Positions 62,710 through 63,655 of a stretch of 63,655 nt of DNA are shown here, one piece after another. The stretch is from positions 1-63,655 of the forward strand of contig BMSM01000036.1 in NCBI GenBank assembly GCA_014649155.1, in the 5' to 3' direction. The notes below the pieces were generated by a model. The model was not told the origin of the DNA. It made no database searches and saw nothing but the letters and a program-made list of their open reading frames with translations. This DNA comes from Streptomyces griseoviridis (GTDB lineage: Bacteria > Actinomycetota > Actinomycetes > Streptomycetales > Streptomycetaceae). Made by a program: the position numbers and the translations under genes. Position 1 is the first letter of the stretch, and every line of letters begins with the position of its first letter.

Positions 62710-63655
62710 GAGCGGAGTCCTTCACGGGAGTGGGCGCGGCAGCGGGCATGGTGGTGAGGCGGCGGACCGGCGAGGCCCACAGGAGTGCTGCCGGCGCGAG
62801 GTAGAACACGGTCCCGGCGATCAGCGCGGCATGCACGGAGGAGGCGGCGATGGCGCCGGCCGTCAGGGCAGCGGCCGGGCGCAGTCCGGTGATCAGCCAG
62901 ATGGAGGTCTGCTGCGCGCGGGACTGCAGCTCCGGAGGGAGGGCACAGCTGCTGACGCAGGGACCGCTGTGTCGTGCCAGCCGCGACCGCGGCCGCCGTC
63001 CTCGGCGCGTCGGCGGCCGCGATTACGCCCAGCCACACCGGTTCTGGCCGGGCGACGAGAAGGGGCACGCCGCACACGGCGTAGGAGAGGAACCCGCTCA
63101 GCATCACGTGCGCCGGCCCGAACCGGTCCACGAGACGGGTGGCGACCACCGCCCCCGCGAGGCCGCCAGCGGCGACGACACCCATGACCAGGCCGAGACC
63201 GGTGCTTCCTGAGTCCAGCCGCGTCAGCAGCGTGTACGCGAAGAACGTCGTCACAATCCCGTCGGCGAACGCGAGACTGGCGAGCGAGAGCACCAGGGGA
63301 CGCTGTATCGGATCGCGCATCACGTAGCGGACCCCCTCGCGGATCGCGGCACCCATCCGTACGGGCCGGTCACCCGCCGCCCGGCGCGGCGCGCCGGGCC
63401 GGATCCAGGAGGCGCACCAGGCGCTGACCAGGTACGAGAGGGAGTCCAGCCACAGGGCGCGGACCGCGCCGACGAGCCCAACGACGAGGGTGCCGCCGTA
63501 GGTACCGGCCGTGTCCGCCAGGGAGAAGGCGCCGGCGATCCGCGCGTTCGCCGGATGCATGTAGGCGCGGTCGAGGACCCGGGCACGATGGCGATCGACC
63601 CGGCGTTCGCGGGCACCACCGGCGGCTACTTCGCCGCCCGAGACGCCCGTCCTCT
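62699..63655 (-). pseudogene. MFS transporter, partial and frameshifted
   Basis: The right edge truncates the 5' end. The readable frame has MHPANARIAGAFSLADTAGT, GVVAAGGLAGAVVATRLVDR and LSGFLSYAVCGVPLLV, typical of MFS exporters. Near 62940 the frame breaks at a GGGAGGGA run; the next frame carries LPPELQSRAQQTSIWLITGL and TAGAIAASSVHAALIAGTVF to a stop at 62699. It probably exported the cluster product. Confidence 0.7.

Noticed and set aside
1..63655. tRNA, rRNA, riboswitch or CRISPR features
   Set aside because: No cloverleaf, rRNA core sequence, conserved riboswitch core or regularly spaced repeats were noticed on either strand; a covariance-model scan would be decisive.

Overview
The window reads as chromosomal DNA of a Streptomyces-like actinomycete. 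It is very GC-rich, genes show strong third-position G/C bias with frequent GTG starts, and many secreted proteins carry twin-arginine or lipoprotein signals. I saw no rRNA, tRNA or CRISPR array. All family names come from reading motifs, not from database searches.

Layout. (1) 1-1600: decayed IS3 and IS630 transposase pieces and one orphan hypothetical gene. (2) 1645-14280: a secreted esterase island with two subtype B tannases (3383-5014, 11005-12573), two type-B carboxylesterases, two Fes/esterase-D type esterases and a lipoprotein alpha/beta hydrolase. Both divergent promoter regions feeding the tannases carry the same TGTCAACA inverted-repeat site, typical of an FCD/GntR-type regulator that is not in the window. 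(3) 14772-25212: a glycan-use operon with a sugar ABC importer, a GH43, a GH42-like enzyme and a ThuA-domain protein, plus a 2-hydroxyacid dehydrogenase and a LacI regulator. (4) 25404-45857: a secreted polysaccharide-depolymerising set with four alginate-lyase-superfamily proteins, a GH28-like pectin-lyase-fold protein and a large modular secreted protein. It also holds a sigma factor fused to a zinc-finger anti-sigma-like segment, a membrane segment and an exported domain. This region is eroding: a GH51 arabinofuranosidase, a beta-propeller protein and a second ABC transporter survive only as wreckage. Repeated GTAATCGTTT boxes link regions 3 and 4 into one probable LacI regulon. (5) 46205-49288: an IS5-family element whose transposase is split by a complete group II intron in antisense orientation; both intron borders can be placed to the base. 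(6) 49335-53127: an endonuclease/exonuclease/phosphatase-fold protein, a SUKH-4-like protein, a DUF2199 protein and a tyrosine-recombinase remnant. (7) 53128-63655: a minus-strand cluster of chimeric NUDIX, methyltransferase and phosphotransferase proteins, with a PIG-L deacetylase, a GT2 glycosyltransferase and an MFS transporter. It resembles a FxLD-type peptide or small-metabolite pathway. Three of its genes are frameshifted, one by an exact 10-bp tandem duplication.

Working picture: secreted esterases strip acyl and galloyl groups, secreted lyases and glycosidases cut an acidic or acylated plant-type polysaccharide, and the ABC importer takes up the products. The LacI protein is the likely local repressor. 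The right-hand end is an unrelated, partly decayed biosynthetic cluster.
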